64,000 nt of DNA from Ottowia flava (GCF_008017535.1 NZ_VRUA01000004.1:1-64000), one strand, 5' to 3'; positions 37,703 through 46,736 are shown, counted from the first letter of the stretch. Notes: a model not told the origin generated them from the letters alone. Program-made: numbers and translations.

Positions 37703-37765
37703 ATTCTATTTGGCCGCCAGCGCTACAGCCAATTGCGCGAGCAGCTACTTATTTGATAGCAAAAA
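37703..37765 (-). repeat. Family A repeat, copy 12
   Basis: The reverse strand reads CTTTTTGCTATCAAATAAGT, then AGCTGCTCGCGCAATTGGCT and GTAGCGCTGGCGGCCAAATA. It is a full-length copy in the convergent gap between the thioesterase and the Pat-like genes. Confidence 0.85.
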
Positions 37766-37770
37766 GTGAC

Positions 37771-40461
37771 TCACAGCGCGTGCGTCACCAACCGGAAGTC
37801 GGGGTCGTCCGGGTAGGCCTTGACCTCAAACCCCAGGCTGCGCATCAGCTTGAGCATGCCGTTGTTGTGGGTCAGCACCAGGCCAATGATTTCCTGCAGG
37901 CCTTTCTCGCGCGCGACGTCCATGATGCTGAGCATCAGACGCGTGCCCAGGCCCTGGCCAGCGTAGGCGTCGTCGACCACGAGCGAGAACTCGCAGCTGG
38001 TCTGGTCGGGGTTGGTGATGTAGCGCGACACGCCGATGATGCGGCGCTTCTTCACCTTCTGACCATCTTCGCCCACCTCCTCGGTGTCGGCCACCGCGCA
38101 CAGCGCCATTTCGCGGTCGTAGTCGATCAGGGTGAAGCGCGACAGCATGGTGGGCGGCAGCTCGGCCATGCTGGAGACAAAGCGGAAGTAGCGGCTTTCG
38201 GGCGACAGGCGCTTGGTCATTTCCTGCAGCATCTGCGCGTCGTCCGGGTGGATCGGGCGCAGCACGTATTCACCGCCGCCACGCATCGGCCAGACCTGCT
38301 CGAAGCGCGCCGGGTACGGCAGGATGGCCAGGTGGCCGTAGCGCCCCGCGCGGCCGGGCGCGGTCTGCGCCGCCGCACCGATGACGATGCGCGCGTCGAC
38401 CGACACGGCGCCGTGCTCATCGACGATGATGGGGTTGATGTCCATCTCGCGCAGTTGCGGCAGCTCGCACACCATTTCGGACACGCGCAGCAGCACCTGC
38501 TCCAGCGCGGCCAAATCCACCGCGGGCGCGCCTCGCCAGGCTTTCAGGGTGTCGTGCACGCGCGAGCGCTCGATCAGCCGCCGCGCCAGGAACTGGTTGA
38601 GCGGCGGCAGTTCCATGGCATGGTCGTCCATCAGCTCGATCATGGTGCCGCCGGCGCCGAAGGCGATCACCGGGCCGAACGGGTCGTCCGTGACCACGCC
38701 GATGTACAGCTCGCGCCCCTGCTTCTTGCGCGCCATGGCCTGCACGGTCACGCCGTTGATGCGCGCATCCGGCTCCCTGGCGCGCACCGCCTCCATCATG
38801 TCCTGGTAGATGTCGCGCACGGCGGTGGCGTTCATCACGTTAAGCGCCACGCCGCCGACATCGCTCTTGTGCGGGATGTCGGGCGAATCGATCTTCAGCG
38901 CGACGGGAAAGCCGATTTGCGACGCGATCATCATGGCTTCGGTCGGGTTGCGCGCCAGCAGCGTCTGCGTGACCGGGATATGGAAGGCCGCCAGCAGCGC
39001 CTTGGACTCCATCTCTGTCAGCACCTGGCGGCGTTCGGCCAGCGCGCTTTCGATCAGCAGGCGCGCCCCATCCACATCGGGCGCCGCCAGGTTCGACAGC
39101 GGCGGCGGCGTCTGCTGCAGCATCTGCTGGTTCTGGTAGAAGCTCGCGATGTTGCCGAAGGCGCCGACCGCGGCTTCGGGCGTGCGAAAGCTCGGAATCT
39201 GCGCGTCGCTCAGCGCGCGGCGCGCGGGGCCGACGCTGGCGTCGCCCAGCCAGCAGGCGACCAGCGGCTTGCTCATGCGCGGGCGCATCTGCACCAGCTC
39301 CTGCGCCACCGCCATCGCGTCACCGCCGAACTTGGGCGAATACAGCGCCAGCACGCCATCGATGCCGCGGTCCTTGTAGGCGGCTTCGAGGGCGGCGCGG
39401 TACTGCGCGGGCGTGGCCTCCTCGGTCAGGTCGATCAGGTCGGACAGCGACGCCCCAGGCGCCAGTTGCGGCAGCAGCGCACCGCGCGTTTCCTCGGACA
39501 GCACGCCCAGCTTCAGGTTCAGCTCGCTCACCCAGTCTGCCGCCAGCACGCCGGGGCCGCCGCCATTGGTGATGACCGCCAGGCGCGGGCCCACCGGGCG
39601 GTAGCGCGAGGCCAGGCATTTGGCCGCGGAGAACAGCTCGACAAAGGAGCGCACCCGCACCGCGCCCGCGCGGCGCAGCACGGCGTCGAACACGTCGTCG
39701 CTGCCCACGATGGCGCCGGAATGGGTCTGCGCCGCCGCGTTGCCGGCCTGCTTGCGACCGGCCTTGAGCACCACCACCGGCTTCGCGTTGGCCGCGGCGC
39801 GCAGCGCACTGGTGAAGCGCCGCGCGTTGGTGATGCCTTCCATGTAGACCACGATGCCGTGCGTGTGTCGATCAGAAGCCAGGTAATCCAGCGTGGCCGC
39901 CAGGTTGACCTGGGTGTGTGCCCCCAGCGCCACCACGGTGGAAAAGCCCACCCGGTTCTGCTTGGCCCAGTCGAGAATCGCGGCCGTCAGCGCGCCCGAT
40001 TGCGACACCAGCGCCAGTTGGCCCTGCGCGGCCAGTTCGCCCACCGTGCTGGCGTTGAGCTGCAGTTGCGGCCGCTGAAAACCCGGACTGTTGGGGCCCA
40101 GCAGCCAGAAGCCGTGGCGGCGCGCCACGCGGTGCATGTCCTGTGCCTTCTGCGCGGACACGCCTGCGGACAGCACCAGCGCCGCGCCCACCTTGATGCG
40201 GCCTGCGAGCTCCAGCGCGGGCAGGATCTCGTCGTCCGGCAGCGCGATGATGGCCAGATCGGCCTTGGCCTGCGCCAGATCGGCCAGCGTACCGCTGGTG
40301 TGCACGTCCAGCGGCGTGATATGGCCTTTGAACGGCTGCTCGGCCAGATACCCCAGCAGCGCGCGCGCCTGCGGCGTCTGCTGGTCGGGAGCGTCCTGCG
40401 CGCCGGTGAACAGCGCGATCGACTGGGGTTCGAACAAGGGGGTGAGAAAGTGCTGGTCCAT
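37771..40461 (-). CDS. Pat-like protein: ADP-forming acyl-CoA synthetase domains fused to a GNAT acetyltransferase
   Basis: An 896-residue multidomain protein from ATG 40461. The CoA-binding (FEPQSIALFTGA, with LLGPNSPGF), succinyl-CoA-ligase-like (VITNGGGPGVLAADW) and ATP-grasp parts (PVALKIDSPDIPHKSDVGG) take up about residues 1-720. The C-terminal 160 residues form a GNAT domain whose acetyl-CoA loop is AYAGQGLGTRLM. In enteric and related bacteria such proteins (Pat/YfiQ) acetylate lysines of metabolic enzymes, notably acetyl-CoA synthetase, with the synthetase part usually regulatory. The function is inferred from this architecture. Confidence 0.85.
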   Translation of the reverse strand: MDQHFLTPLFEPQSIALFTGAQDAPDQQTPQARALLGYLAEQPFKGHITPLDVHTSGTLADLAQAKADLAIIALPDDEILPALELAGRIKVGAALVLSAGVSAQKAQDMHRVARRHGFWLLGPNSPGFQRPQLQLNASTVGELAAQGQLALVSQSGALTAAILDWAKQNRVGFSTVVALGAHTQVNLAATLDYLASDRHTHGIVVYMEGITNARRFTSALRAAANAKPVVVLKAGRKQAGNAAAQTHSGAIVGSDDVFDAVLRRAGAVRVRSFVELFSAAKCLASRYRPVGPRLAVITNGGGPGVLAADWVSELNLKLGVLSEETRGALLPQLAPGASLSDLIDLTEEATPAQYRAALEAAYKDRGIDGVLALYSPKFGGDAMAVAQELVQMRPRMSKPLVACWLGDASVGPARRALSDAQIPSFRTPEAAVGAFGNIASFYQNQQMLQQTPPPLSNLAAPDVDGARLLIESALAERRQVLTEMESKALLAAFHIPVTQTLLARNPTEAMMIASQIGFPVALKIDSPDIPHKSDVGGVALNVMNATAVRDIYQDMMEAVRAREPDARINGVTVQAMARKKQGRELYIGVVTDDPFGPVIAFGAGGTMIELMDDHAMELPPLNQFLARRLIERSRVHDTLKAWRGAPAVDLAALEQVLLRVSEMVCELPQLREMDINPIIVDEHGAVSVDARIVIGAAAQTAPGRAGRYGHLAILPYPARFEQVWPMRGGGEYVLRPIHPDDAQMLQEMTKRLSPESRYFRFVSSMAELPPTMLSRFTLIDYDREMALCAVADTEEVGEDGQKVKKRRIIGVSRYITNPDQTSCEFSLVVDDAYAGQGLGTRLMLSIMDVAREKGLQEIIGLVLTHNNGMLKLMRSLGFEVKAYPDDPDFRLVTHAL

Positions 40462-40706
40462 GGTCTTTGAGCGAGGGTGTGCGCCGCGACAGCAGAGGGT
40501 GGTGACAGGCGTCACGCGCCCGGTTGGCGCAGCGCCAGCATCGGGTTGTAGCACGCGCCCGAGGCCGCGGCATGGCAGTGCGGCCCTGCCAGCGCTCCGC
40601 GGCCCGCACGACGCGCATGACCTCACAGGTAATTGCCGCCAGGCGCACCGCTCAAGACACTGCAAGCACCCGGATACGCGGGCATTCAGCTTGAAAGGAC
40701 AACCTC

Positions 40707-41072
40707 ATGGACAAGGCCCAAACCCTGGCAGAACAGTACATCGCCACCTGGAACGCGACCGACCCGGCGCAGCGCCAGCGCCTGCTGCAGCAGGCTTGGA
40801 CGGCGGACGCACGCTACACCGACCCGATGGCCCAGGCGGACACGCCCCAGCAAATCGACGCACTGATCGGCGCCGTGCAGACGCGTTTCGACGGCTTCCG
40901 CTTCGCCCTGACCGGCCAGCCCGACGGCCATGGAGCGCACCTGCGCTTTTCCTGGACCTTGGGGCCGGCGGCGCAACCCGACCTGATCCAGGGCACCGAT
41001 TTCGCCGAGATCGAAGACGGCAAGCTCAAGTCCGTCACGGGTTTTCTGGACAAGGTGCCGGTCGGGGCCTGA
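40707..41072 (+). CDS. NTF2/SnoaL-like small protein
   Basis: A 121-residue protein with AAAGGA upstream of ATG 40707. The start AEQYIATWNATDPAQRQRLL and the DGKLKSVTGFLD strand match the nuclear-transport-factor-2/SnoaL-like fold, a cone-shaped barrel used for isomerases, lyases and binding proteins. No catalytic residues can be assigned, so no function is given. It is followed after 66 bp by a phosphoesterase gene on the same strand. Confidence 0.7.
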   Translation: MDKAQTLAEQYIATWNATDPAQRQRLLQQAWTADARYTDPMAQADTPQQIDALIGAVQTRFDGFRFALTGQPDGHGAHLRFSWTLGPAAQPDLIQGTDFAEIEDGKLKSVTGFLDKVPVGA

Positions 41073-41138
41073 GCCCACGGCAAGTCGCAGGCCGCGCACA
41101 CGTGGCCTGGGCAAGGGCTGATCGCTGACAATCTTCGG

Positions 41139-42251
41139 ATGGCCCTTGCTTCCCCCCCATCGACGCCGTCCGCCAGTCTGGTCCAGCCGCTTTTCAACGG
41201 CCCGCTCGACATCGTGGGCGATTTGCACGGCGAGCTGGGCGCGCTGCAAGCGCTGCTGACGCAGCTGGGCTACGACGCGGAAGGTCAGCACCCGGAGGGC
41301 CGGCGCCTGGTCTTCGTCGGCGACCTGTGCGACCGCGGGCCCGACAGCCCGGCTGTGCTGCGCTGGGTGCAGACACTGATCGCCGCCGGGCGCGCCCAGG
41401 CCGTGGCCGGCAACCACGAAATCAACCTGATGCGCAACGACGCCAAGGACGGCGCGGGCTGGTTCTTCGATTCGCGCATCGAGCGCGACACCCCCAAGTA
41501 CGCCCCATTCGCGCGAGCCACGGCGGCCGAGCGCGAAGCGCTCCAGCGTGTGGCCTTCGACTGGCCGGTCGCGCTGGAACGCCCGGATCTGCGCATCGTG
41601 CACGCCGCCTGGGATCCCGCCGCCATCGCCCAGGCCCGTCAACTGCCGTTGGGCAGTCTGGTCAGCGCCTACGACGCCTGGGAAGAGGAAGCGCGCGAGC
41701 TGGCGCGCACCGAGCACCTGCGCGAGAGCATGGCCAGCGAGCTGGCCGCCTGGGGCGGCGACCTGGAATCGGACCGCGACGCGCCGCCTTTCCTGCTGGC
41801 CCACGCGCTGAACGAGGCCAACAAGCAGATGCGCAACCCGCTGAAGGTGTTGACGTCCGGCGTCGAGCGCCAGGGCACGGTGCCCTTCTTCGCCGGCGGC
41901 AAGTGGCGCTTTGTCGAGCGCGTGGCCTGGTGGGACGCCTACGCCGACGCCACGCCCGTGGTCGTTGGCCACTACTGGCGGCGTCTGCACCCGATCGACC
42001 GCGGCACGGTGGGCAAGCACGACGAAGACCTGTTCGGGCGCATCCCGCCGCTGGCTTGGCACGGGCAGCGCCACAACGTGTTCTGCGTCGACTATTCGGT
42101 GGGTGGGCGCTGGGTGGCGCGCCGCGACGGTCAGCCGCCCACGCGCGACTTCAAGCTGGCCGCGCTGCGCTGGCCCGAGCGCGAACTGGTCTTCGACGAC
42201 GGCAGCCGGGCGATGACCGAGGGTTTTGGCGCCGACGGCCCCGCAGCCTGA
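41139..42251 (+). CDS. Metallophosphoesterase of the PP2A-like (PPP) type
   Basis: A 370-residue protein with the PPP-type metal-site order: DIVGDLHGELGAL (GDxHG), VFVGDLCDRGPDS (GDxxDRG) and AVAGNHEINLM (GNHE), then later histidines in VVVGHYWRR. This is the serine/threonine phosphatase or diadenosine-tetraphosphatase branch, with a long C-terminal extension (residues 210-370). The substrate is unknown. It lies upstream of a CoA-binding protein gene on the same strand, 68 bp apart. Confidence 0.8.
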   Translation: MALASPPSTPSASLVQPLFNGPLDIVGDLHGELGALQALLTQLGYDAEGQHPEGRRLVFVGDLCDRGPDSPAVLRWVQTLIAAGRAQAVAGNHEINLMRNDAKDGAGWFFDSRIERDTPKYAPFARATAAEREALQRVAFDWPVALERPDLRIVHAAWDPAAIAQARQLPLGSLVSAYDAWEEEARELARTEHLRESMASELAAWGGDLESDRDAPPFLLAHALNEANKQMRNPLKVLTSGVERQGTVPFFAGGKWRFVERVAWWDAYADATPVVVGHYWRRLHPIDRGTVGKHDEDLFGRIPPLAWHGQRHNVFCVDYSVGGRWVARRDGQPPTRDFKLAALRWPERELVFDDGSRAMTEGFGADGPAA

Positions 42252-42319
42252 GGCGCTCGCGCCCAACCGCCCCGGTCGCCGGCACCGGCCTGGCCTCAGC
42301 GCTGGCCGACAATGCGCCC

Positions 42320-42835
42320 ATGCCCCGCACCCCCGACACCATCAGCACCTTGCGCGACGTGCTCACGCGCTGCCGCACCCTGGCCGTGGTCGGCCTGTCG
42401 CCGCAATGGCACCGGCCCAGCCACTTTGCCGCCAAGTACATGCAGGCGCACGGCTACCGCGTCATCCCCATCAACCCGCTGGTCGCGCAGGAAGGCGGCA
42501 GCATCCTGGGTGAGCGCGCCTACGCCAGCGTGCGCGAGGCCGACGCCGCGGTGCGCGCCGAAGGCGGCCGCATCGCCCTGGTCGACTGCTTCCGCAAGAG
42601 CGAGGACATCCCGCCGCTGGCCGACGACGCCGTCGCCATCGGCGCGCGCTGCCTGTGGCTGCAATTGGGCGTCGAGAACGAAGCCGCCGCCGACGTGGCC
42701 GAAGCCGCCGGCTTGCAGGTGGTGCGCAACCGCTGCGTGAAGATCGAACACGCGCGCCTGTTCGGCGGGCTGGGCTGGGCCGGCGTGAACACGCGCGTGA
42801 TCTCGGCCAAGCGGCCCACCGTGCTGCCTTACTGA
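42320..42835 (+). CDS. CoA-binding domain protein (YccU-like)
   Basis: A 171-residue single-domain Rossmann-type protein from ATG 42320. It has the CoA_binding_2 features RTLAVVGLSPQWHRPSHFAAKYMQAHGYRV in outline (positions 19-48), INPLVAQEGGSILGERAY, LVDCFRKSEDIPPLADDAV and CLWLQLGVENEAA. The family resembles the CoA-binding domain of succinyl-CoA synthetase; its role in the cell is not known. It ends 75 bp before the O-acetylhomoserine sulfhydrylase gene, with a family A repeat in between. Confidence 0.85.
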   Translation: MPRTPDTISTLRDVLTRCRTLAVVGLSPQWHRPSHFAAKYMQAHGYRVIPINPLVAQEGGSILGERAYASVREADAAVRAEGGRIALVDCFRKSEDIPPLADDAVAIGARCLWLQLGVENEAAADVAEAAGLQVVRNRCVKIEHARLFGGLGWAGVNTRVISAKRPTVLPY

Positions 42836-42850
42836 GGCCCGCACGCCGCC

Positions 42851-42909
42851 AACGAATACTCTTTATTTCATAGCTGCCCGCGCAGATGGTTGTGGGGCCA
42901 GAGCAAGAA
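42851..42909 (+). repeat. Family A repeat, copy 13 (leader of the sulfhydrylase gene)
   Basis: The sequence reads CTCTTTATTTCATAGCTGCC, then CGCGCAGATGGTTGTGGGGC and CAGAGCAAGAA. It ends against the start codon at 42910, so the leader and ribosome-binding region of that gene are repeat sequence. Confidence 0.8.
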
Positions 42910-44238
42910 ATGACTCAAAAACCCGAGAACACCCCCGGCGCCGACCGCGCCTTCGGCTTCGGCACCCGCGCCATCCACGCCGCCGCCGTGCCCGACCCGG
43001 TGACCGGCGCGCGCGCCACGCCCATCCACCAGACCACCAGTTTTGTCTTCGACAACGCCGAGCACGCGGCCAGCCTGTTCAACCTGCAGACCTTTGGCAA
43101 CGTCTACAGCCGCATCAGCAACCCCACGGTGGCGGTGCTGGAAGAGCGCATCGCCAGCCTGGAAAACGGCCGCGCCGCGCTGGCCTGCGCCAGCGGCATG
43201 GCGGCGCAGATGTCGGCGCTGCTGGCCATCTTGAAAAATGGCGATCACATCGTCGTCGCCAGTACGCTGTACGGCGGCACCGTCGGCCAGCTGGGCGTGG
43301 GCTTTGGCCGCTTGGGCATTGAAACGACTTTTGTCGACCCGTCCGACCCCGAGCACTTCGCCGCCGCCATCCGCCCCAACACCCGCGCGCTGTACGCCGA
43401 AACCATCGGCAACCCGCTGGTCAACGTGGTCGACATCGTCGCCCTGGCCGACGTGGCGCACGCGCACGGGCTGCCGCTGGTGATCGACAATACCGTTGCC
43501 AGCCCCTACCTGTGCAACCCGCTCGACCTCGGCGCCGACATCGTCGTGCACAGCGCCACCAAGTACATCGGCGGCCACGGCACGACCATGGGCGGCGTCA
43601 TTGTCGAAGGCGGTAAATTCCCTTGGGACAACGGCAAATTCCCCGAGATGGTCGAGCCCAGCCGCGCCTACCATGGCGTGAAGTTTTACGAGACGTTTGG
43701 CGACTTCGGCTACACCATGAAGGCGCGCATGGAAGTCAACCGCACCTTCGGCGCCGTGCTCTCGCCGCTGAACGCCTGGCTGCTGCTGCAAGGCGCTGAA
43801 ACCCTGCATCTGCGCATGCGCGAACACTGCCGCAACGCGCTGGCCGTGGCCCAGTTTTTGCAAAAGCACCCGCAAGTCGCCTGGGTCAACTACCCCGGTC
43901 TGGCCAACTCGCCTTACTTTGACTTGGCCAAGAAGCAGTTCCGCGCCGTGGACGGCCAACCCGGCGCGTCCGGCATCCTCACCTTCGGCATCCGCGGCGG
44001 CGCGGCGGCGGGTGAGCGCTTCATCGACGCCTGCGAATTCTTGAGCCACCTGGCCAACATCGGCGACGCCAAGACCCTGGTCATCCACCCCGCGTCCACC
44101 ACCCACCGCCAGCTGACCGACGACGAGCTGCAACGCGCCGGCGTCAGCGCCGACATGGTGCGCCTGTCCGTTGGCATCGAAGACCTGGACGACATCCTGT
44201 GGGACATCGACCAGGCGCTGGCGCGGGCCGCGGCATGA
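42910..44238 (+). CDS. metY: O-acetylhomoserine sulfhydrylase / aminocarboxypropyltransferase
   Basis: A 442-residue PLP enzyme of the Cys/Met metabolism family. ATG 42910 is preferred over the longer frame because upstream codons are repeat-derived. Motifs: TPIHQTTSFVFDNAEHAA, the GNVYSRISNPTV substrate stretch, ASGMAAQMSALLAI and the PLP lysine in HSATKYIGGHGTTMGG. It makes homocysteine (or methionine) from O-acetylhomoserine and sulfide or methanethiol in the cytoplasm. The length and FGDFGYTMKARME insertion are typical of MetY; O-succinylhomoserine use (MetZ) is less likely. A bidirectional terminator follows. Confidence 0.9.
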   Translation: MTQKPENTPGADRAFGFGTRAIHAAAVPDPVTGARATPIHQTTSFVFDNAEHAASLFNLQTFGNVYSRISNPTVAVLEERIASLENGRAALACASGMAAQMSALLAILKNGDHIVVASTLYGGTVGQLGVGFGRLGIETTFVDPSDPEHFAAAIRPNTRALYAETIGNPLVNVVDIVALADVAHAHGLPLVIDNTVASPYLCNPLDLGADIVVHSATKYIGGHGTTMGGVIVEGGKFPWDNGKFPEMVEPSRAYHGVKFYETFGDFGYTMKARMEVNRTFGAVLSPLNAWLLLQGAETLHLRMREHCRNALAVAQFLQKHPQVAWVNYPGLANSPYFDLAKKQFRAVDGQPGASGILTFGIRGGAAAGERFIDACEFLSHLANIGDAKTLVIHPASTTHRQLTDDELQRAGVSADMVRLSVGIEDLDDILWDIDQALARAAA

Positions 44239-44323
44239 ACGCGCCTGCGGAGCGCGGCCGCAGTGCGAGCCCGGCCGGCCCAAGCCACCTTCCCGCCGCG
44301 ACACGCCATCGGTCCTCCCCAAC

Positions 44324-44352
44324 AAAAACGCCACCCTAAAGGTGGCGTTTTG
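44324..44352. terminator. Bidirectional terminator between metY and csbD
   Basis: A perfect 11-bp stem (44325-44335 with 44341-44351, 5-nt loop) has A-rich and T-rich flanks, so it can act on both strands. It lies 86 bp after the metY stop and 60 bp after the CsbD stop. Confidence 0.88.
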
Positions 44353-44411
44353 CTTGCAGGCCAGCGCTGGCCTGTAGCCGCGCTCGCCTCGCCCGGCGGT
44401 GCCGGGACACG

Positions 44412-44591
44412 TTACTTGACGGCTTTCTCGACCTTGTTGGCGATGTCGCCTGCCTTGGCTTCGGCCTTGCCGGCGTTCTTCTCCAGCATGCCTTTCGCTT
44501 CCAGCTCTTTGTTGCCGACGAGCTTGCCCGCGGCTTCCTTGACGGCGCCCTTGGCTTCTTCAACGCGGCCGGTGACTTGATGCTTGTTCAT
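44412..44591 (-). CDS. CsbD-family small stress protein
   Basis: A 59-residue hydrophilic protein, with AAGGAG 8 bp before ATG 44591. The sequence is a CsbD-type repeat of amphipathic helices (HQVTGRVEEAKGAVKEAAGK, KELEAKGMLEKNAGKAEAKA). CsbD proteins are induced by general stress in many bacteria; their molecular role is unknown. It follows the DUF1328 gene on the same strand but behind a terminator, so it probably has its own promoter. Confidence 0.88.
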   Translation of the reverse strand: MNKHQVTGRVEEAKGAVKEAAGKLVGNKELEAKGMLEKNAGKAEAKAGDIANKVEKAVK

Positions 44592-44727
44592 GCAATCGCT
44601 CCTTATACAGATGGATCGGCTGTCGATCCGGGAAGGGACGTTGCGCAGTCTGCGCGGGGTGTGCATTTCGCCCCATCAGCGCGCGCCGAAAGCGGCTGTA
44701 GGTCCGCGCTGACGCACCAGCGCGCCC

Positions 44728-44756
44728 AAAAAAAAGCCGCCGGCAGAGCGGCGGCT
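44728..44756 (-). terminator. Terminator after the DUF1328 gene
   Basis: An 8-bp perfect stem (44735-44742 with 44749-44756, 6-nt loop) is followed on the minus strand by eight T (44728-44735). It lies 40 bp after the DUF1328 stop. Confidence 0.85.
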
Positions 44757-44795
44757 GTTGCGGGCGTGCCGGACGAGCTGCCCGGCAGCGGCGCC

Positions 44796-44957
44796 CTACT
44801 TCTTGACAACGTTGGCGATCAGCGAGACCACGGCCAGCACCAGGAAGATGATGAACAGGATCTTGGCGATGCCTGCCGCGCCTGCGGCGATGCCACCGAA
44901 GCCGAACACGGCCGCGATGATGGCGATGATGAAGAAAACCACGGCGTAGTGAAGCAT
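44796..44957 (-). CDS. DUF1328 (YtjA-like) small membrane protein
   Basis: A 53-residue protein made almost entirely of two membrane helices ([20 protein letters not shown] and [20 protein letters not shown]) with the [14 protein letters not shown] turn of DUF1328/YtjA and a C-terminal VKK. GAGGAG lies 6 bp before ATG 44957. Its function is unknown; it is common beside CsbD genes, as here, and both are thought to belong to envelope or general stress responses. Confidence 0.9.
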   Translation of the reverse strand: MLHYAVVFFIIAIIAAVFGFGGIAAGAAGIAKILFIIFLVLAVVSLIANVVKK

Positions 44958-45255
44958 GTCTGTCTCCTCGTTGCGTTAATGACTCTCTGCACGGCGATGA
45001 AAAGACGCTGTGCTGTCGGCGCCATTTCTGGTGCAGCGTTTCACATGGCACCAGGCTGACGGTCAGCCGATAGGGGGCAGTGTGGGGCGCGCCGCCAGAT
45101 ACCCCCAGTAGTCAAGCGCTAAAGCTGCTGTCGGCTGGGCGGCATGTGGGTGCGTAGGACATTCGCTCACTGTCCGAAGCGCCGGCTGCACCCCGCCAGA
45201 CCGGATACGAGGCGACCTCCCCGAAACGTCGTGGCGCGCCTGCGACAATCCCCCC
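44958..45255. other. Intergenic region of 298 bp between DUF1328 and hemE
   Basis: Divergent promoters for the DUF1328 gene (minus) and hemE (plus) must lie here. I see no repeat copy, no RNA gene and no convincing small gene. Confidence 0.5.
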
Positions 45256-46437
45256 ATGAGCTTCGCCCCCTTGACCAACGACACCTTCTTGCGCGCCTGC
45301 CTGGGGCAGGCGACCGATCACACCCCCGTCTGGCTGATGCGCCAGGCCGGCCGCTATCTGCCGGAGTACTGCGCCACGCGCGCGCAGGCCGGCAGCTTCA
45401 TGGGCCTAGCCACCAACGTGGACTATGCGACCGAGGTCACGCTGCAGCCGCTGGCGCGCTACCCGCTTGACGCGTCGATCCTGTTTTCCGACATCCTCAC
45501 CGTGCCCGACGCCATGGGCCTGGGCCTGTCCTTTCAGCAGGGCGAAGGCCCGAAGTTTGAAAAAGTGGTGCGCGACGAGGCCGCCGTGGCCCAACTGGCC
45601 GTGCCCGACATGGACAAGCTGCGCTACGTATTCGACGCCGTGACCAGCATCCGCAAGGCGCTGAACGGGCGCGTGCCGCTGATCGGCTTTTCGGGCAGCC
45701 CCTGGACGCTGGCCTGTTACATGGTCGAAGGCGGCGGCAGCAGCGATTACCGCCACGTCAAGACGCTGATGTACGCGCGGCCCGATCTGATGCACCGCGT
45801 GCTGGAAATCAACGCCGACGCGGTCGCGCTGTACCTGAACCACCAGATCGACGCCGGCGCGCAGGCGGTGATGGTGTTCGACAGCTGGGGTGGCGTGCTG
45901 GCCGACGGCGCTTTCCAAGCGTTCAGCCTGGCCTACACGCGGCGCGTGCTGGCGCAACTGAAGCGCAACGGGCGCGACGGCGCGGTGGTGCCCCGCATCG
46001 TCTTCACCAAAGGCGGCGGCCTGTGGCTGGGCGAGATGACGGGGCTGGACTGCGACGTGCTGGGCCTGGACTGGACCATGAACCTGGGCCAAGCGCGCCA
46101 GATCGTGCGCCAGGCAGCGGCAAATGCTACACAAAACATAGCTGCTTGCGCAGATGGTTCTAGGGCTGACGTCACAAAAGACACCCCATCGACTGTGCCC
46201 AAGGCGCTGCAGGGCAATATCGACCCGAACGTGCTGTTTGCCCCGCCCGACGCCATCCGCGCCCAGGTGCGGCAGGTGCTGGACAGCTTTGGCACGCCGC
46301 ACACCGACCGCAGCGCGCCCGGAAGCACGCACATCTTCAACCTGGGCCACGGCATCAGCCAGTTCACGCCGCCGGAGCACGTGTCGCACCTGGTGGACGA
46401 GGTGCACGCCTATTCGCGCCGTTTGCGTCAAGGCTGA
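45256..46437 (+). CDS. hemE: Uroporphyrinogen decarboxylase with a repeat-encoded insertion
   Basis: A 393-residue enzyme that removes four carboxyl groups from uroporphyrinogen III to give coproporphyrinogen III in haem synthesis. Both signatures are present: [13 protein letters not shown] near the start and [16 protein letters not shown] around residues 140-155. Usual length is 350-370. The excess is a stretch of about 28 residues, [20 protein letters not shown] and what follows up to [10 protein letters not shown], read from a family A repeat at 46123-46180. It lies in a surface region before the conserved LQGNIDP motif, so the enzyme is probably still active; this is inferred. Confidence 0.92.
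   Translation: MSFAPLTNDTFLRACLGQATDHTPVWLMRQAGRYLPEYCATRAQAGSFMGLATNVDYATEVTLQPLARYPLDASILFSDILTVPDAMGLGLSFQQGEGPKFEKVVRDEAAVAQLAVPDMDKLRYVFDAVTSIRKALNGRVPLIGFSGSPWTLACYMVEGGGSSDYRHVKTLMYARPDLMHRVLEINADAVALYLNHQIDAGAQAVMVFDSWGGVLADGAFQAFSLAYTRRVLAQLKRNGRDGAVVPRIVFTKGGGLWLGEMTGLDCDVLGLDWTMNLGQARQIVRQAAANATQNIAACADGSRADVTKDTPSTVPKALQGNIDPNVLFAPPDAIRAQVRQVLDSFGTPHTDRSAPGSTHIFNLGHGISQFTPPEHVSHLVDEVHAYSRRLRQG
46123..46180 (+). repeat. Family A repeat, copy 14 (inside hemE)
   Basis: The sequence reads AATGCTACACAAAACATAGC, then TGCTTGCGCAGATGGTTCTA and GGGCTGACG. It is read through in frame by hemE and adds about 20-28 codons. Confidence 0.85.
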
Positions 46438-46524
46438 GCGCTGGACGGCCTACGACGACCGAAGGCCCTCGTCAAGCGCCTTAACCCTTTTTTTGGGCAA
46501 ATAAATGGGGGCTCAGCGCTTGAC

Positions 46525-46533
46525 TTATGCACA
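46525..46533 (+). promoter_or_regulatory. Candidate DnaA box 1 (hemE-priA gap)
   Basis: The 9-mer TTATGCACA fits the DnaA-box consensus TTATNCACA. It lies in the 299-bp gap between hemE and priA (46438-46736), an AT-richer stretch with runs of T and A and otherwise no recognisable gene. Confidence 0.4.
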
Positions 46534-46701
46534 AATCGCGCGATGGCTTAAAAAACGGCCCGTGCCGTGCTGCTCCCAGCTTGATAGCCCCGTAAGTGCT
46601 TGATTTGTATGGCGCTGAAGGGCTGCCATTTTGCTGAGCAGGCTAAGGGAAGCCTTGTCAGACAAGGGCTTCGGGCGGCTTGACCCGGGTTCTCAACAAA
46701 G

Positions 46702-46710
46702 TTATCCACA
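46702..46710 (+). promoter_or_regulatory. Candidate DnaA box 2 (upstream of priA)
   Basis: A perfect TTATCCACA, in the same orientation as the box 177 bp upstream and 27 bp before the priA start. It may couple priA expression to DnaA. Confidence 0.45.
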
Positions 46711-46736
46711 GATTCTGGGCATGAACGAACAAGCGA

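Noticed and set aside
37549-40470. A 973-residue plus-strand open frame opposite the Pat-like gene
   Set aside because: The minus strand carries complete CoA-binding, ATP-grasp and GNAT motifs; the plus frame has only low-complexity composition.
46568-46630. A further family A copy near the priA leader (AGCTTGATAGCC and GAAGGGCTGCC)
   Set aside because: Only scattered matches in the wrong spacing; below the level of the accepted copies.
46438-46736. A chromosomal replication origin
   Set aside because: Only two boxes are seen, there is no dnaA or dnaN gene nearby and no unwinding region with repeated 13-mers; reported only as candidate DnaA sites.
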